A stretch of 64,000 bases of DNA from Streptomyces iranensis (GTDB taxonomy: Bacteria; Actinomycetota; Actinomycetes; Streptomycetales; Streptomycetaceae): the NCBI RefSeq assembly GCF_017874715.1, contig NZ_JAGGLR010000014.1:248001-312000 (forward strand), read 5' to 3'. The notes under the pieces are model-generated. The model had not been told where the DNA came from and made no database searches. It worked only from the letters and a program-made list of their open reading frames with translations. Positions 41,797-50,179 of this stretch are shown here, piece by piece; position 1 is the stretch's first letter, and each line of letters opens with the position of its first letter. The translations under genes were made by a program, and so were the position numbers.

Positions 41797-43314
41797 TCAC
41801 GCGGGCCGGGGCCGCGGGGCGTTCCAGAGGTGGTGCATGGCGTACGAGCGCCAGGGGCGCCAGCCCTCGGAGTCCTCCAGATGGGCCCCGGCGCCGCGGG
41901 CCCCGGCCCGTACGGCGACATCCGGCTCCAGCAACACATCGGGGTCGCTCAGCGCCCGCATCCTGATGTAACCGGACGTCCAGGGGCCGATGCCGCGCAG
42001 CCCCAGCAGCTCCTTCTCGGTCCGGTCGCGGTCGGCGCCCGCGTCCAGCCGCACGGTGCCGTCCGCGAGCGCGGCTGCGAGCGTGCGCAGCGTGGCACGA
42101 CGGTTCTCCGGCATCCCGAGCTCGGCGAGCGGCGCCTCGGCCAGGCCCTCCGCGCGCGGGAAGAGATGGGTGAGCCCGCCGTCGGGCCGCTCCAGGGGCT
42201 TGCCGTACGCGGCGATCAGCCCATCGCCCAGCACCCGCCCGGCGGCCACCGAGACCTGCTGGCCGAGCACGGCGCGAAGGGCGAGCTCATGCGGGTCGGC
42301 GGTGCCCGGCGAACGCAGCCCCGGCCGCGCGGCCACCAGAGGGGCGAGCGCGGCATCGGCGCCGAGGCGCTCGGCGACCGCGTACGGATCGGCGTCCAGG
42401 TCGAACAGGCGCCGGATCCGCTGGATGGCGGTGGTCAGATCGCGCAGCTCGGTCAGGCGCAGCCGGCACTCCAGCCAGCCGTCGCCGGGCCGTTCGTCGA
42501 CCTCGACGATGGCGCAGGCGTGGGGCAGCCGCAGGGTGCGGCGGTAGGTCCGGGCGCCCGGCGCGCCCACCATCTCCTCCAGGCCGGTGAGGGCACGCCG
42601 GGCGAGATAGTCGAAGACCTGCGTGGTGTCGTACGGGCCGCGGTAGGCGAGCCGCAGCGGCACCCCGGCCGTTCCGCCGTTGGTCCCGCCGTTGGTCCCG
42701 CCGTTGGTCCCCAGCACCCCACCGGGCGCCCCCGCGGGCCCGGACCGGGAGGGCTTCTCCGGCCGGGCGGCGCGCAGTTCGGTGGGGGTGGCGGCGTAGA
42801 TCTCGCGCAGGGTGTCATTGAACTGCCGGACGCTGGAGAACCCGGCCGCGAACGCGATCTCCGAGGCCCGCAGCGCGGTGGTCTGCAGCAGGATCCGTGC
42901 GGTGTGGGCGCGCTGGGCGCGGGCGAGCGCCACCGGCCCGGCGCCGAGCTCGGCGGTCAGCTGCCGCTGCACCTGCCGGGCGCTGTACCCGAGCCGCGAG
43001 GCGAGCCCGGACACCCCCTCCCGGTCCACCACCCCGTCCCCGATCATCCGCATGGCGCGGCCGACGGCGTCGGCGCGCGCGTTCCAGTCGGCGGAGCCGG
43101 GCACGGCATCCGGCCGACAGCGGCGGCAGGCCCGGAACCCCGCGCCCTGCGCGGCGGCCGAGGTCGGGAAGAACCGGACGTTCTTGCGCCGGGGCGTGGT
43201 GGCGGGGCAGCTCGGCCGGCAGTAGATCCCGGTCGTGGCGACACCGAAGAAGAACTCGCCGTCGAACCGCGCGTCGCGGCTGCACACCGCCTCGTACCTG
43301 CTGTCGTCGCTCAT
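41797..43314 (-). CDS. alkA: Ada-type regulatory domain fused to AlkA DNA-3-methyladenine glycosylase
   Basis: A 505-residue DNA-repair fusion. Residues 1-75 are the Ada zinc/methyl-acceptor domain with four cysteines (IYCRPSCPA and CRRCRPDA), residues 85-190 an AraC-type DNA-binding domain (RLGYSARQVQRQLTAELGAG; FSSVRQFNDTLREIYAATPT), and the rest AlkA with the helix-hairpin-helix GLRGIGPWTSGYIRMRAL and catalytic Asp in LLEPDVAVR. It senses methylated DNA and excises 3-methyladenine-type lesions. The linker holds GTNGG repeats encoded by 12-bp DNA repeats at 42674-42709. No O6-methylguanine transferase gene follows; a remnant does. Confidence 0.92.
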   Translation of the reverse strand: MSDDSRYEAVCSRDARFDGEFFFGVATTGIYCRPSCPATTPRRKNVRFFPTSAAAQGAGFRACRRCRPDAVPGSADWNARADAVGRAMRMIGDGVVDREGVSGLASRLGYSARQVQRQLTAELGAGPVALARAQRAHTARILLQTTALRASEIAFAAGFSSVRQFNDTLREIYAATPTELRAARPEKPSRSGPAGAPGGVLGTNGGTNGGTNGGTAGVPLRLAYRGPYDTTQVFDYLARRALTGLEEMVGAPGARTYRRTLRLPHACAIVEVDERPGDGWLECRLRLTELRDLTTAIQRIRRLFDLDADPYAVAERLGADAALAPLVAARPGLRSPGTADPHELALRAVLGQQVSVAAGRVLGDGLIAAYGKPLERPDGGLTHLFPRAEGLAEAPLAELGMPENRRATLRTLAAALADGTVRLDAGADRDRTEKELLGLRGIGPWTSGYIRMRALSDPDVLLEPDVAVRAGARGAGAHLEDSEGWRPWRSYAMHHLWNAPRPRPA

Positions 43315-43455
43315 CACACCTCCACTGTGCGCCCTGGGCGGGAGGCGTGCTGGCGGGAATCGGACATGGCGCTGACTGCTCCGTGCGGCTCCGTCCCCAG
43401 GCCCCGGGGCCTGGGGACGGAGCCCCAGCGGGGAGGGAGCAGCCCGCCGCAGGCG

Positions 43456-44469
43456 TCACGATCCGTCGGACATCGATCCGTCGGACATCCCCTGGTGGGA
43501 GCCGAGGACGATGACGTTGGGCAGGTCGCGGTGGTCGTGATGAGCCTGGGCGATCCCCGCGAGGGAGGACCGGCCCAGCGCCTGGTAGGCGCCGACCAGC
43601 AGCTCGTTCGCCAGCGACTCCCTGACGGGGTCACCGGCCGACGCCCAGTGCAGGTCGCGGCCCAGCGCCAGCGCCTCGGCCGGGTCGCCGTGCGCGAGGC
43701 GCCGCCGGGCGTCCTCCGCGAGCCTGGCCGGACCCGCGGGGTCGTCGAGCAAGGGGTACCGGGCCTGGGCGAACCGGAAGCCACCGGGCGCGCGGTGCAC
43801 GGGCCGCTCCGGCGCGGCCGCGCCGGTCACGAGCGCACCGGCACCGTCCAGGGTGGCGACCCGCGCGGGGTCGGCCGGCCCGGCCGCGCTGTCGTACGCG
43901 CGCACATAGCCGGCGCCGGTCTCGTCGCGGTCCCCCGTCTCCAGCCCGGTCAGCGCCTCGCGCAGCAGTTCCAGCCCGTGACGCCGAGCGGCCAGGTGGT
44001 CCGCGTCCCCGTCGTCGTCGGCGAGGTCGCGCCAGTGGCGTTCGATCAGCACGCGTATCGCCTCCAGCGGCGTGCGCGCGCCCGTGTCGATGTCGCCGCC
44101 GTCATGGGTGTAGTAGGAGGCCACTCCGTCACAGGTCGATCCGTCGTCGGACCACAACCCGTAGTGCAGCCCGTCCGACCCGCCGTGCAGAAAGGTCAGG
44201 AACTCGGGCGGATCGCGGTAGTAGCGTCCGTGCGCCCGCGCGTCGATATCCGGCCGGGCGGACAGTCCGGGGTCGTCGAACAGATCGGAGATACCGACCG
44301 GAGCCACGTCCATGTCCGCGAGCGCCCGCCGCTCGGCCGCCCCGAGCCCCTGGAGGAAGACATGGAACCGGAAGAAGGAGTGCGGCAGTTGGAGCCCCCA
44401 CTCACGCCGGACGCGGCCCTCCGCCGCCGCCCACCGCTCCCCGCCCTGCCGCCGCCGCTCATCGTCCAT
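43456..44469 (-). CDS. Bacterial HPF1-like (DUF2228) protein
   Basis: A 337-residue protein that resembles animal histone PARylation factor 1 by eye: WGLQLPHSFFRFHVFLQGLG aligns with the N-terminal helical region, VGISDLFDD with a following block, and HGRYYRDPPEFLTFLHGG with the family landmark (F/Y)YxDPPEF, then LHYGLWSDDG. HPF1 supplies a catalytic residue to PARP in eukaryotes; in bacteria the role is unknown. In a rough hand alignment of the C-terminal part (LALGRDLHW) the human catalytic Glu position is not Glu. The tail carries a 15-bp tandem repeat just before the stop. No PARP-like gene is in the window. Confidence 0.6.
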   Translation of the reverse strand: MDDERRRQGGERWAAAEGRVRREWGLQLPHSFFRFHVFLQGLGAAERRALADMDVAPVGISDLFDDPGLSARPDIDARAHGRYYRDPPEFLTFLHGGSDGLHYGLWSDDGSTCDGVASYYTHDGGDIDTGARTPLEAIRVLIERHWRDLADDDGDADHLAARRHGLELLREALTGLETGDRDETGAGYVRAYDSAAGPADPARVATLDGAGALVTGAAAPERPVHRAPGGFRFAQARYPLLDDPAGPARLAEDARRRLAHGDPAEALALGRDLHWASAGDPVRESLANELLVGAYQALGRSSLAGIAQAHHDHRDLPNVIVLGSHQGMSDGSMSDGS

Positions 44470-44782
44470 GCGTCATTCCTCGCTCGTTCCCCGGCACCCC
44501 GTGGTCCACGGACCCGAGACCGGAGGCTAGCGGACACGATGGTGCGCGAGTCGGAACGCCGATGGTAAATTCGGCAGGGTGACTGCCGGGTCGGCCATGG
44601 GCCACGCACGAGTGAGGCGCCCGGCCTCGGCGTGAGCCCGAGGCGGGCCAGAGGCCCGCCCCGCCACAACATGGAGATCATTACCCGGCCCTACATCCGC
44701 CCCTAGCCACCCGCCCTGGCACCATTTCAACGACGGCCCGGCGCGGTCTGGCAGGACACCGCCCGGCGCGGCGGCTGACCGC
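44470..44782. other. Intergenic region, nothing recognised
   Basis: About 310 bases between the HPF1-like gene start and the FolD gene stop, both minus strand. Short open frames exist but have no family resemblance or ribosome site. The HPF1-like promoter should lie at its left end. Confidence 0.5.
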
Positions 44783-45661
44783 TCAGCGATCCGCCCGTAC
44801 ACCGGTCAGACCCGTCTGCCGCCGGGCGGCGTCCACGGTCTGTGCCAGCAGGACGGCGATGGTCATGGGCCCCACCCCGCCCGGCACCGGGGTGATCAGC
44901 CGGGCTCGCTCATGCGCGGAATCGAAGTCGACGTCGCCGACATTGCCGGGGTTGTATCCGGCATCGATCACCACGGCGCCCGGCTTGATGTCCTCGCCAC
45001 GGATGAGCCGGGGCCGGCCCACCGCCGCCACGACGACATCCGCTTCCCGGAGCACCGCGCCCAGGTCGGCGGTCCTGGAGTGGCAATACGTCACCGTGGC
45101 GTCCCGGGCCAGCAGGAGCATCCCCACGGGCTTGCCCAGGATCGGGCTACGGCCCACCACTACGGCGCGCCGCCCCGCGAGCTCGACCCGGTACTCGTCC
45201 AGGAGGCGCATGATCCCTCCCGGAGTGCACGACGCGAACCCCGGCAACCCGAAGCTCATCGCCCCGAAGGAGCTCATGGTGACGCCGTCGACATCCTTCT
45301 CGGGAGCGATGGCCTCGAACGCCGCCCGCTCATCGATATGAGCCCCGACGGGATGCTGCAGCAGGATGCCGTGCACTTCGGGGTCCCGGGACAGAGCGCC
45401 GAGGGTGTCGACCAACTCCGAGGTCGTCGTGGCGGCAGGCAAGGCGACGAACCGTGATGCGATCCCCGCCTTGGCGCAACGGGCACGCTTCATACGGACA
45501 TACGTGGCCGAGGCCGGATCCTCGCCCACCAGCACCGTTGCCAGACAGGGGGTGATTCCCGTACGTCGAGCGATGTCCGAAGCGTGGCCCGCCGCGTCCG
45601 CCACGATGCGCCGGGCGAGACCGGCGCCATCCATGAGCTGGGCCGTCTGTGTCGAGGACAA
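44783..45661 (-). CDS. folD: Bifunctional methylenetetrahydrofolate dehydrogenase/cyclohydrolase
   Basis: A 292-residue FolD-type enzyme that interconverts methylene-, methenyl- and formyl-tetrahydrofolate with NADP. The catalytic lysine region TYVRMKRARC, the GILLQHPVG and PEKDVDGVTMSSFG blocks, the NADP site VVVGRSPILGKPVGMLLL and the C-terminal TPVPGGVGPMTIAVLL are all present. A TTG at 45659-45661 is the best start: GGGAGG lies five bases upstream, while the ATG nine codons later lacks a site. It stands alone, so it may be a second, conditionally used FolD beside a housekeeping copy elsewhere. Confidence 0.92.
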   Translation of the reverse strand: MSSTQTAQLMDGAGLARRIVADAAGHASDIARRTGITPCLATVLVGEDPASATYVRMKRARCAKAGIASRFVALPAATTTSELVDTLGALSRDPEVHGILLQHPVGAHIDERAAFEAIAPEKDVDGVTMSSFGAMSFGLPGFASCTPGGIMRLLDEYRVELAGRRAVVVGRSPILGKPVGMLLLARDATVTYCHSRTADLGAVLREADVVVAAVGRPRLIRGEDIKPGAVVIDAGYNPGNVGDVDFDSAHERARLITPVPGGVGPMTIAVLLAQTVDAARRQTGLTGVRADR

Positions 45662-45936
45662 GGTCGCCTCCCAGGCGTTATCGACAACTCGCCCAGGCGC
45701 ACGGCATAGACCCGATCGTCAGACCGCTCCCCGGTGGTGCTCCACCTCAGCGCCAGTCACGGCCCGGACACCACTGTAGGACACCCCGGACGGCCTTTGC
45801 CGGGCGTTCCTCTCCCCTTTTCCCGCCGCCGTCCATCAGGCGTTTTCCCGCGGACGAGCGAATGCCACCCCTGGCCGGACCGTGATCCGATGCCCCCTAG
45901 ACTGTCTCGCAATCCTCACGTTGATCGGAGCACGAC

Positions 45937-46173
45937 ATGCGTCGCCTTGCCCTTGCCCTCCTGGCATGTTCAGCCCTCACTCTCGCCGGGTGCGCGCAGG
46001 ACTTCGACCGGGGCCCTGATGGGACAGTCAGCGACAAGGTCAAGGACGGGAAGAAGTTCTACCTGGTCGTCGATCCGGCCAAGGGCGGCGAGGAGAAGAA
46101 GTTCCGGGTCAGCAAGTACGACTACCACGACTGCAACCGTGGCTCGAAGTACCCCAAGTGCGTTGACGACTAA
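45937..46173 (+). CDS. Small lipoprotein
   Basis: A 78-residue protein with a lipoprotein signal (MRRLALALLACSALTLAGC, Cys19 as the lipid anchor) and a mature part of about 60 residues, rich in Lys and Asp (KVKDGKKFYLVVDPAKGGEE), with two more cysteines (DCNRGSKYPKC) that may form a disulfide. GGAGC lies upstream of the ATG. Its TAA stop overlaps the LysR gene stop by four bases. The 275-base gap before it shows nothing recognisable. Function unknown. Confidence 0.82.
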   Translation: MRRLALALLACSALTLAGCAQDFDRGPDGTVSDKVKDGKKFYLVVDPAKGGEEKKFRVSKYDYHDCNRGSKYPKCVDD

Positions 46174-47213
46174 GGGCGATTGAGCTTGCGCGTACTCATC
46201 GTCGGCCCCGGCCGTCCGCGGTCGGGGCCGACGGTGCTTTTGCGGTCGGGGCCGACCATGCTTTGGTTTCGGACGTCGGCCGGGGTGGCCACGTCCGTGG
46301 CCGTCTGCCGCAGCGCGTGGCGGCAGGCCGCGATCGCTGGGTGCCGGCCGCGGCCCCGGCGTACCGCGGTGAAGACACGGCGGGTGCGTTGCCCGCGGGG
46401 GAGTTGTCGCACGGCGACGGTCGGGGGCGCTCCGTTCCATACGAGGCGGGGGAGCAGGGCGGCGGCGTGGCCCCGCTCGACGAGGCGGAGATGGATCAGG
46501 AGGTCCGTGGTCTCGAACCGTACATCGGGTTCGAAACCGGCGTTCCGGCACAGGGTCATGGCCCAGTGGCGGGCGGCCGTGCCCTCGGGCTCCATGGCCC
46601 AGGGACGACCGGCGAGCGAGCGCAACGACGCCATGGGACCGCCCTTGGGGCCGGGCCCGGTGCCGCTCCGCCCACCGGCCGGCGCGGGCAGTGCGAGGTG
46701 GAGGGGGTCATCGAGTAGGTCTTCCTGCTCCAGACCGGGCGGCCGGGGATGGGGATTTCCCGGGTACTCCTCGGCGACGACAAGGTCGAAATCGCGGGCC
46801 TGAAGCGCGGGGAGGGCCGTTTCCGGTGGCATCTGTGTGATGTGCACCCGGAGGCCGGGATGACGGTCGCGCAGCAGGCTCAGCATGCCGGGCACCAGGG
46901 CGAGGGTGGCCGTCTGGAACGAGGCGATGCGCAGGGTGCCGGTCAGATCGGTGAGGGAGGTGGCGATGTCCGCCTCGGCGTGTTCCAAGCGCTCCAGCAC
47001 CGCCTCGGTATGGGCGACGAGGATCTCCGCCTGCTCGGTGAGCCGCACCCGCCGGCCCACCGGCTCCAGCAGCCGGACACCGACCTCCGCCTCCAGCTGG
47101 GACAGCTGCTGGGAGACGGACGAGGGGCTGTAGGAGAGGGCGGCGGCGACGGCCGCGAGGGTGCCGCGGTGCTTGAGTTCACGCAGCAGACGCAGTCGGT
47201 GCAGGTCGAACAC
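46170..47213 (-). CDS. LysR-family regulator, divergent from diaminopropionate ammonia-lyase
   Basis: A 347-residue LysR protein, somewhat longer than usual. Helix-turn-helix at residues 1-60 (LHRLRLLRELKHRGTLAAVA; SPSSVSQQLSQLEAEVG), effector domain after (LRIASFQTATLALVPGMLSL). The last 40 residues are an extension beyond the family end and include two copies of a VGPDR motif, encoded by 24-bp tandem repeats at 46218-46265. It is divergent from the ammonia-lyase gene, and the shared spacer has a perfect palindrome, so regulation of that gene is likely. Confidence 0.88.
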   Translation of the reverse strand: MFDLHRLRLLRELKHRGTLAAVAAALSYSPSSVSQQLSQLEAEVGVRLLEPVGRRVRLTEQAEILVAHTEAVLERLEHAEADIATSLTDLTGTLRIASFQTATLALVPGMLSLLRDRHPGLRVHITQMPPETALPALQARDFDLVVAEEYPGNPHPRPPGLEQEDLLDDPLHLALPAPAGGRSGTGPGPKGGPMASLRSLAGRPWAMEPEGTAARHWAMTLCRNAGFEPDVRFETTDLLIHLRLVERGHAAALLPRLVWNGAPPTVAVRQLPRGQRTRRVFTAVRRGRGRHPAIAACRHALRQTATDVATPADVRNQSMVGPDRKSTVGPDRGRPGPTMSTRKLNRP

Positions 47214-47248
47214 GGGGGTCCCGCTCTCCTTGCTGTGAAGGGCTCGCC

Positions 47249-47289
47249 ATTCGTCGGTCCTGCCGACGAATATAGATGGGAAACATTCG
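47249..47289. promoter_or_regulatory. LysR operator: 9-bp palindrome plus a third half-site
   Basis: ATTCGTCGG (47249-47257) and CCGACGAAT (47263-47271) are a perfect inverted repeat with a 5-base spacer; another ATTCG follows at 47285-47289. It lies between LysR (start 47213) and the ammonia-lyase (start 47326). A recognition site plus a weaker activation site is the classic LysR layout. Confidence 0.65.
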
Positions 47290-47325
47290 CTGGACCGATG
47301 GGAGTGCGGGCCGCACGCTGGCTAC

Positions 47326-48450
47326 GTGCCTGTATACGTTTCCTCCACCGCCGAGCCGCCATGGTTCACCCGCCCCGCCGCCGTCCGGGCCTGGACCTGT
47401 GCGCCCGCCCCCACCGAGGTACGGGATTTCCACGCCGCCCTGTCCGGTTACGCCCCCACCCCGCTCACCGAACTCCCGTCGGTGGCCGCTGAGCTGGGGG
47501 TCGGGCGGGTCTTCGTCAAGGACGAGTCGTGCCGTCTGGGCCTGCCCGCCTTCAAGGCCCTGGGCGTGTCCTGGGCCGTGCACCGCGCCCTCGCCGCGCG
47601 GGCCGCGCGTGGCGATGCCACAGCGCCTGTCACCCTGGTGAGCGCCACCGACGGCAACCATGGCCGCGCCGTGGCCCGGACGGCGCGACTGCTCGGCCAC
47701 CGCGCCCGGATCTTCGTCCCGCGAGGTGTCCATCCGGAGGCCGTGGCGGCCATCGCCGCGGAGGGGGCGGAGGTCTCCCAGGTCGCGGGAGCGTACGACG
47801 AGACCGTGCGCCAGGCGGCCGAGACGGCCGCCGTACCGGGCGCGCTCCTGGTCCAGGACACCGCCTGGCCGGGGTATGAACAGATACCGGGCTGGATCGT
47901 CGAGGGCTACTCCACCCTCTGCGCCGAAGTCGACGAGCAACTCGCGGCCGCCGGAGCGGGGACGCCCGGCCTCATCGCCATCCCGGTGGGCGTCGGTTCG
48001 CTGGCCCAGGCCGTCGTGACCCACTACCGCAGTCGCCCCGCCGGGCCGCCCACGGCGCTGCTGTCGGTGGAACCCACGGCCGCCCCGTGTGTCCTCGAAA
48101 GCCTCATGCGTGGCGAACCGGTCGGCGTCACCACTGGCGAGACCATCATGGCCGGACTGAACTGCGGCACTCCCTCCAGCATCGCCTGGCCCCATCTGCG
48201 CGACGGGCTCGACGCGGCCATCGCCATCCCCGACGCCGCGAGTGCCCGTGCGGCGGGTGACCTCGCCCGGTTCGGCATCTCCAGCGGCCCCTGCGGCGCC
48301 GCCTCGCTCGCCGGGCTGCGCGCCGCGCTCACCGGCGACGGCGCCGACGGGCGCCGCGCCGCACTGAACCTCGGCCCCTCCTCAACCGTGGTGCTGCTGA
48401 GCACGGAGGGCAGCACCGCCAACCCCGCCACCACCACCGCGGACAGCTGA
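47326..48450 (+). CDS. Diaminopropionate ammonia-lyase-like PLP enzyme
   Basis: A 374-residue fold type II PLP enzyme. The Schiff-base lysine is in LPAFKALG (about residue 83), the substrate/cofactor Asn loop is SATDGNHGRAVARTA, and the phosphate-binding glycine loop is PVGVGSLAQAV. Family members cleave 2,3-diaminopropionate to pyruvate and ammonia; related enzymes act on threonine or other 2-amino acids. The GTG at 47326 lacks a strong ribosome site, so a short leader or different start is possible. The next gene is an amidohydrolase pseudogene beginning right at its stop, so the original operon has been damaged. Confidence 0.85.
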   Translation: MPVYVSSTAEPPWFTRPAAVRAWTCAPAPTEVRDFHAALSGYAPTPLTELPSVAAELGVGRVFVKDESCRLGLPAFKALGVSWAVHRALAARAARGDATAPVTLVSATDGNHGRAVARTARLLGHRARIFVPRGVHPEAVAAIAAEGAEVSQVAGAYDETVRQAAETAAVPGALLVQDTAWPGYEQIPGWIVEGYSTLCAEVDEQLAAAGAGTPGLIAIPVGVGSLAQAVVTHYRSRPAGPPTALLSVEPTAAPCVLESLMRGEPVGVTTGETIMAGLNCGTPSSIAWPHLRDGLDAAIAIPDAASARAAGDLARFGISSGPCGAASLAGLRAALTGDGADGRRAALNLGPSSTVVLLSTEGSTANPATTTADS

Positions 48451-49345
48451 TACGAGCGCACCGGGCTGCGCGGGGTGAACCGGTTGGCCCTCACCGACGC
48501 CGACGCCGCCGGGCGGCGTCAGGTCATCGCGTGGATGGAGCAGGCGGGGCTGACGGTACGGATCGACCGGATGGGCAACGTCTACGGGCGCCGCGAAGGC
48601 ACCGACCCCACGGCGGCCCCCGTACTGACCGGGTCGCATATCGACAGCGTGGCCACCGCCGGTGCCTTCGACGGCTGTCTCGGTGTCCTGTGCGGCATCG
48701 AAGTCGCGCGGACCCTCGACGAGCGTCACGGCCCCGCCGATGTACGTCTCGAGCCGCCGTACGCCTACGTCGAGTGCCACATCGAACAGGGCCCCGTGCT
48801 CGCCGAGAACGATGTCCAGGTCGGCGTCGTCACCGGCGTTCAGGGCATCTCCTGGCAGGAGATCACCATCCACGGCCGCGCCGCCCACGCCGGTACCACC
48901 CCGACCCATCTGCGCGCCGACGCCGGCCTCGCCGCCGCCCGGATCGGCGTCCATCTGCGGTCCATAGTGGACTCGGGCGCTTACGGCGAACTGCGCGCCA
49001 CCGTCGGCCACTTGGCCGTCCACCCGGGCCTGACCAACATCGTCCCGGCCCGTGCCGAGCTCACCGTCGACCTGCGCAACCCGGACGATGCCCGGATGGC
49101 CCGCGCCGAGGAGGACCTCGCGGCCTTCCTGCGCACCCTGGAGGACGGCACACCGGGGCTCACGCTCACCACCCGGCGCATGGCCAAGACCGCGTACGTG
49201 CCCTACGGCGATGGTCTTCGTACGTGGTGAGTACGACGGCATCAGCCATAACCCCCGTGAGTACTCCACCCCCGAAGCGTGCACCCACGGCGTCAACGTC
49301 CTGGCCACCACCCTTCTCCGGCTGGCCACGCGAGGCCCGTCCTGA
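48451..49345 (+). pseudogene. M20-family N-carbamoylase/allantoate-amidohydrolase-like gene, decayed by several deletions
   Basis: Family sequence starts without a start codon right after the ammonia-lyase stop (YERTGLRGVNRL), so the N-terminus is missing. Metal-site motifs GSHIDSVATAGAFDGCLGV remain, but about 50 residues including the expected EEG block are absent between residue 90 and AYVECHIEQGP. The frame stops at 49230, about 100 residues are missing, and the C-terminal GISHNPREYS block reappears in another frame (ending 49345). Intact relatives are about 410 residues. It cannot make a normal enzyme; three separate deletions plus a frameshift are visible. Confidence 0.85.
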
Positions 49346-49357
49346 TGGGCGTGCCGG

Positions 49358-50098
49358 TCAGGTGAGCATCGTGGCGAAGCGCCGCGCGAAGAGATAGGCG
49401 TCGCCGGGCCAGCGGGCGGAGAGGTAGTTGCCGTCCTGGACGACGAACGCGGGGGTGTCATCGGTGGCCGTGCCACGGCGCCGCAGCTCAATGGGCCCGC
49501 GTTCGAACTGGGCGGGGTCGTCCAGGGCGGCGGCGACCTCGTTCTCGACGTAGGCCGGGTAGGTGCGGTAATAGCGGCCACGGCGCCAGGCCGTGAGGTA
49601 GTACGCGGTCCGCTCCATGTAGCCGGGCAGACAGGTGGTGCGCCGGTCGGCGAGGACACTGCGGCCGGTTGCCGGGTCGCGGGTGCGGGCCAGGGCGAGG
49701 ACGCCATGGCATATGGCGCCCACCGGGCGGTCCAGCCGCCAGAACTCCGCGATCTTCTCGCGCAGGAGGTCGGAGCCGAGGTACTGGCGCATCCCGGGGG
49801 CGTGGCCGCCGGGCAGGATCAGCCCGTCGTACGCCTCGGGCCGGAGGTCCGCCCACGCCACGGGGTGGCGGAAGGCGGCCTCGCCGGTCAGCTGCTCGTA
49901 GAACTCCTTGGGCTCGGGCTCCGTGCCGAGTTGCCCGAAGAGCACTCCGGTGAGCAGCAGCGGATCGGCGGCGGGTGGACCGTCGCCGTGTTCGGTGGCG
50001 AACACCACCTCATGGCCGAGGTCGGTCAGCAGCTTCCAGGGCACGGCCACCTCGGTGACGTCGAAGTCCCGGTCGGGCAGGGGGAGGAGGATACGCAC
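49358..50098 (-). CDS. DJ-1/PfpI-family (class I glutamine amidotransferase-like) protein
   Basis: A 246-residue protein. The nucleophile elbow is GAICHGVLAL with Cys at about residue 130, and the early acid region is LILPGGHAPGMRQYLGSDLL. This is the type 1 glutamine amidotransferase-like fold seen in Hsp31/glyoxalase III and PfpI relatives, which act on reactive carbonyls or as proteases/chaperones; the particular role cannot be fixed. Its stop lies 13 bases from the end of the pseudogene, convergent to it. ATG 50098 is the only reasonable start. Confidence 0.87.
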   Translation of the reverse strand: MRILLPLPDRDFDVTEVAVPWKLLTDLGHEVVFATEHGDGPPAADPLLLTGVLFGQLGTEPEPKEFYEQLTGEAAFRHPVAWADLRPEAYDGLILPGGHAPGMRQYLGSDLLREKIAEFWRLDRPVGAICHGVLALARTRDPATGRSVLADRRTTCLPGYMERTAYYLTAWRRGRYYRTYPAYVENEVAAALDDPAQFERGPIELRRRGTATDDTPAFVVQDGNYLSARWPGDAYLFARRFATMLT

Positions 50099-50179
50099 GA
50101 GGACTGCCTACCACAGGACCGGCGCCCCTGCCCCGGCGCGTCTTCGTGCCGGGGCGGGGGATCAGGGTCGGGAGCCGGA

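Noticed and set aside
41599..44568. 989-residue open frame on the plus strand
   Set aside because: It is the antisense of the Ada-AlkA and HPF1-like genes, which have clear motifs; the long frame results from GC bias.
46749..47492. 247-residue plus-strand frame across the LysR / ammonia-lyase spacer
   Set aside because: It is antisense to LysR and out of frame with the ammonia-lyase; the palindrome in the spacer fits a regulatory region.
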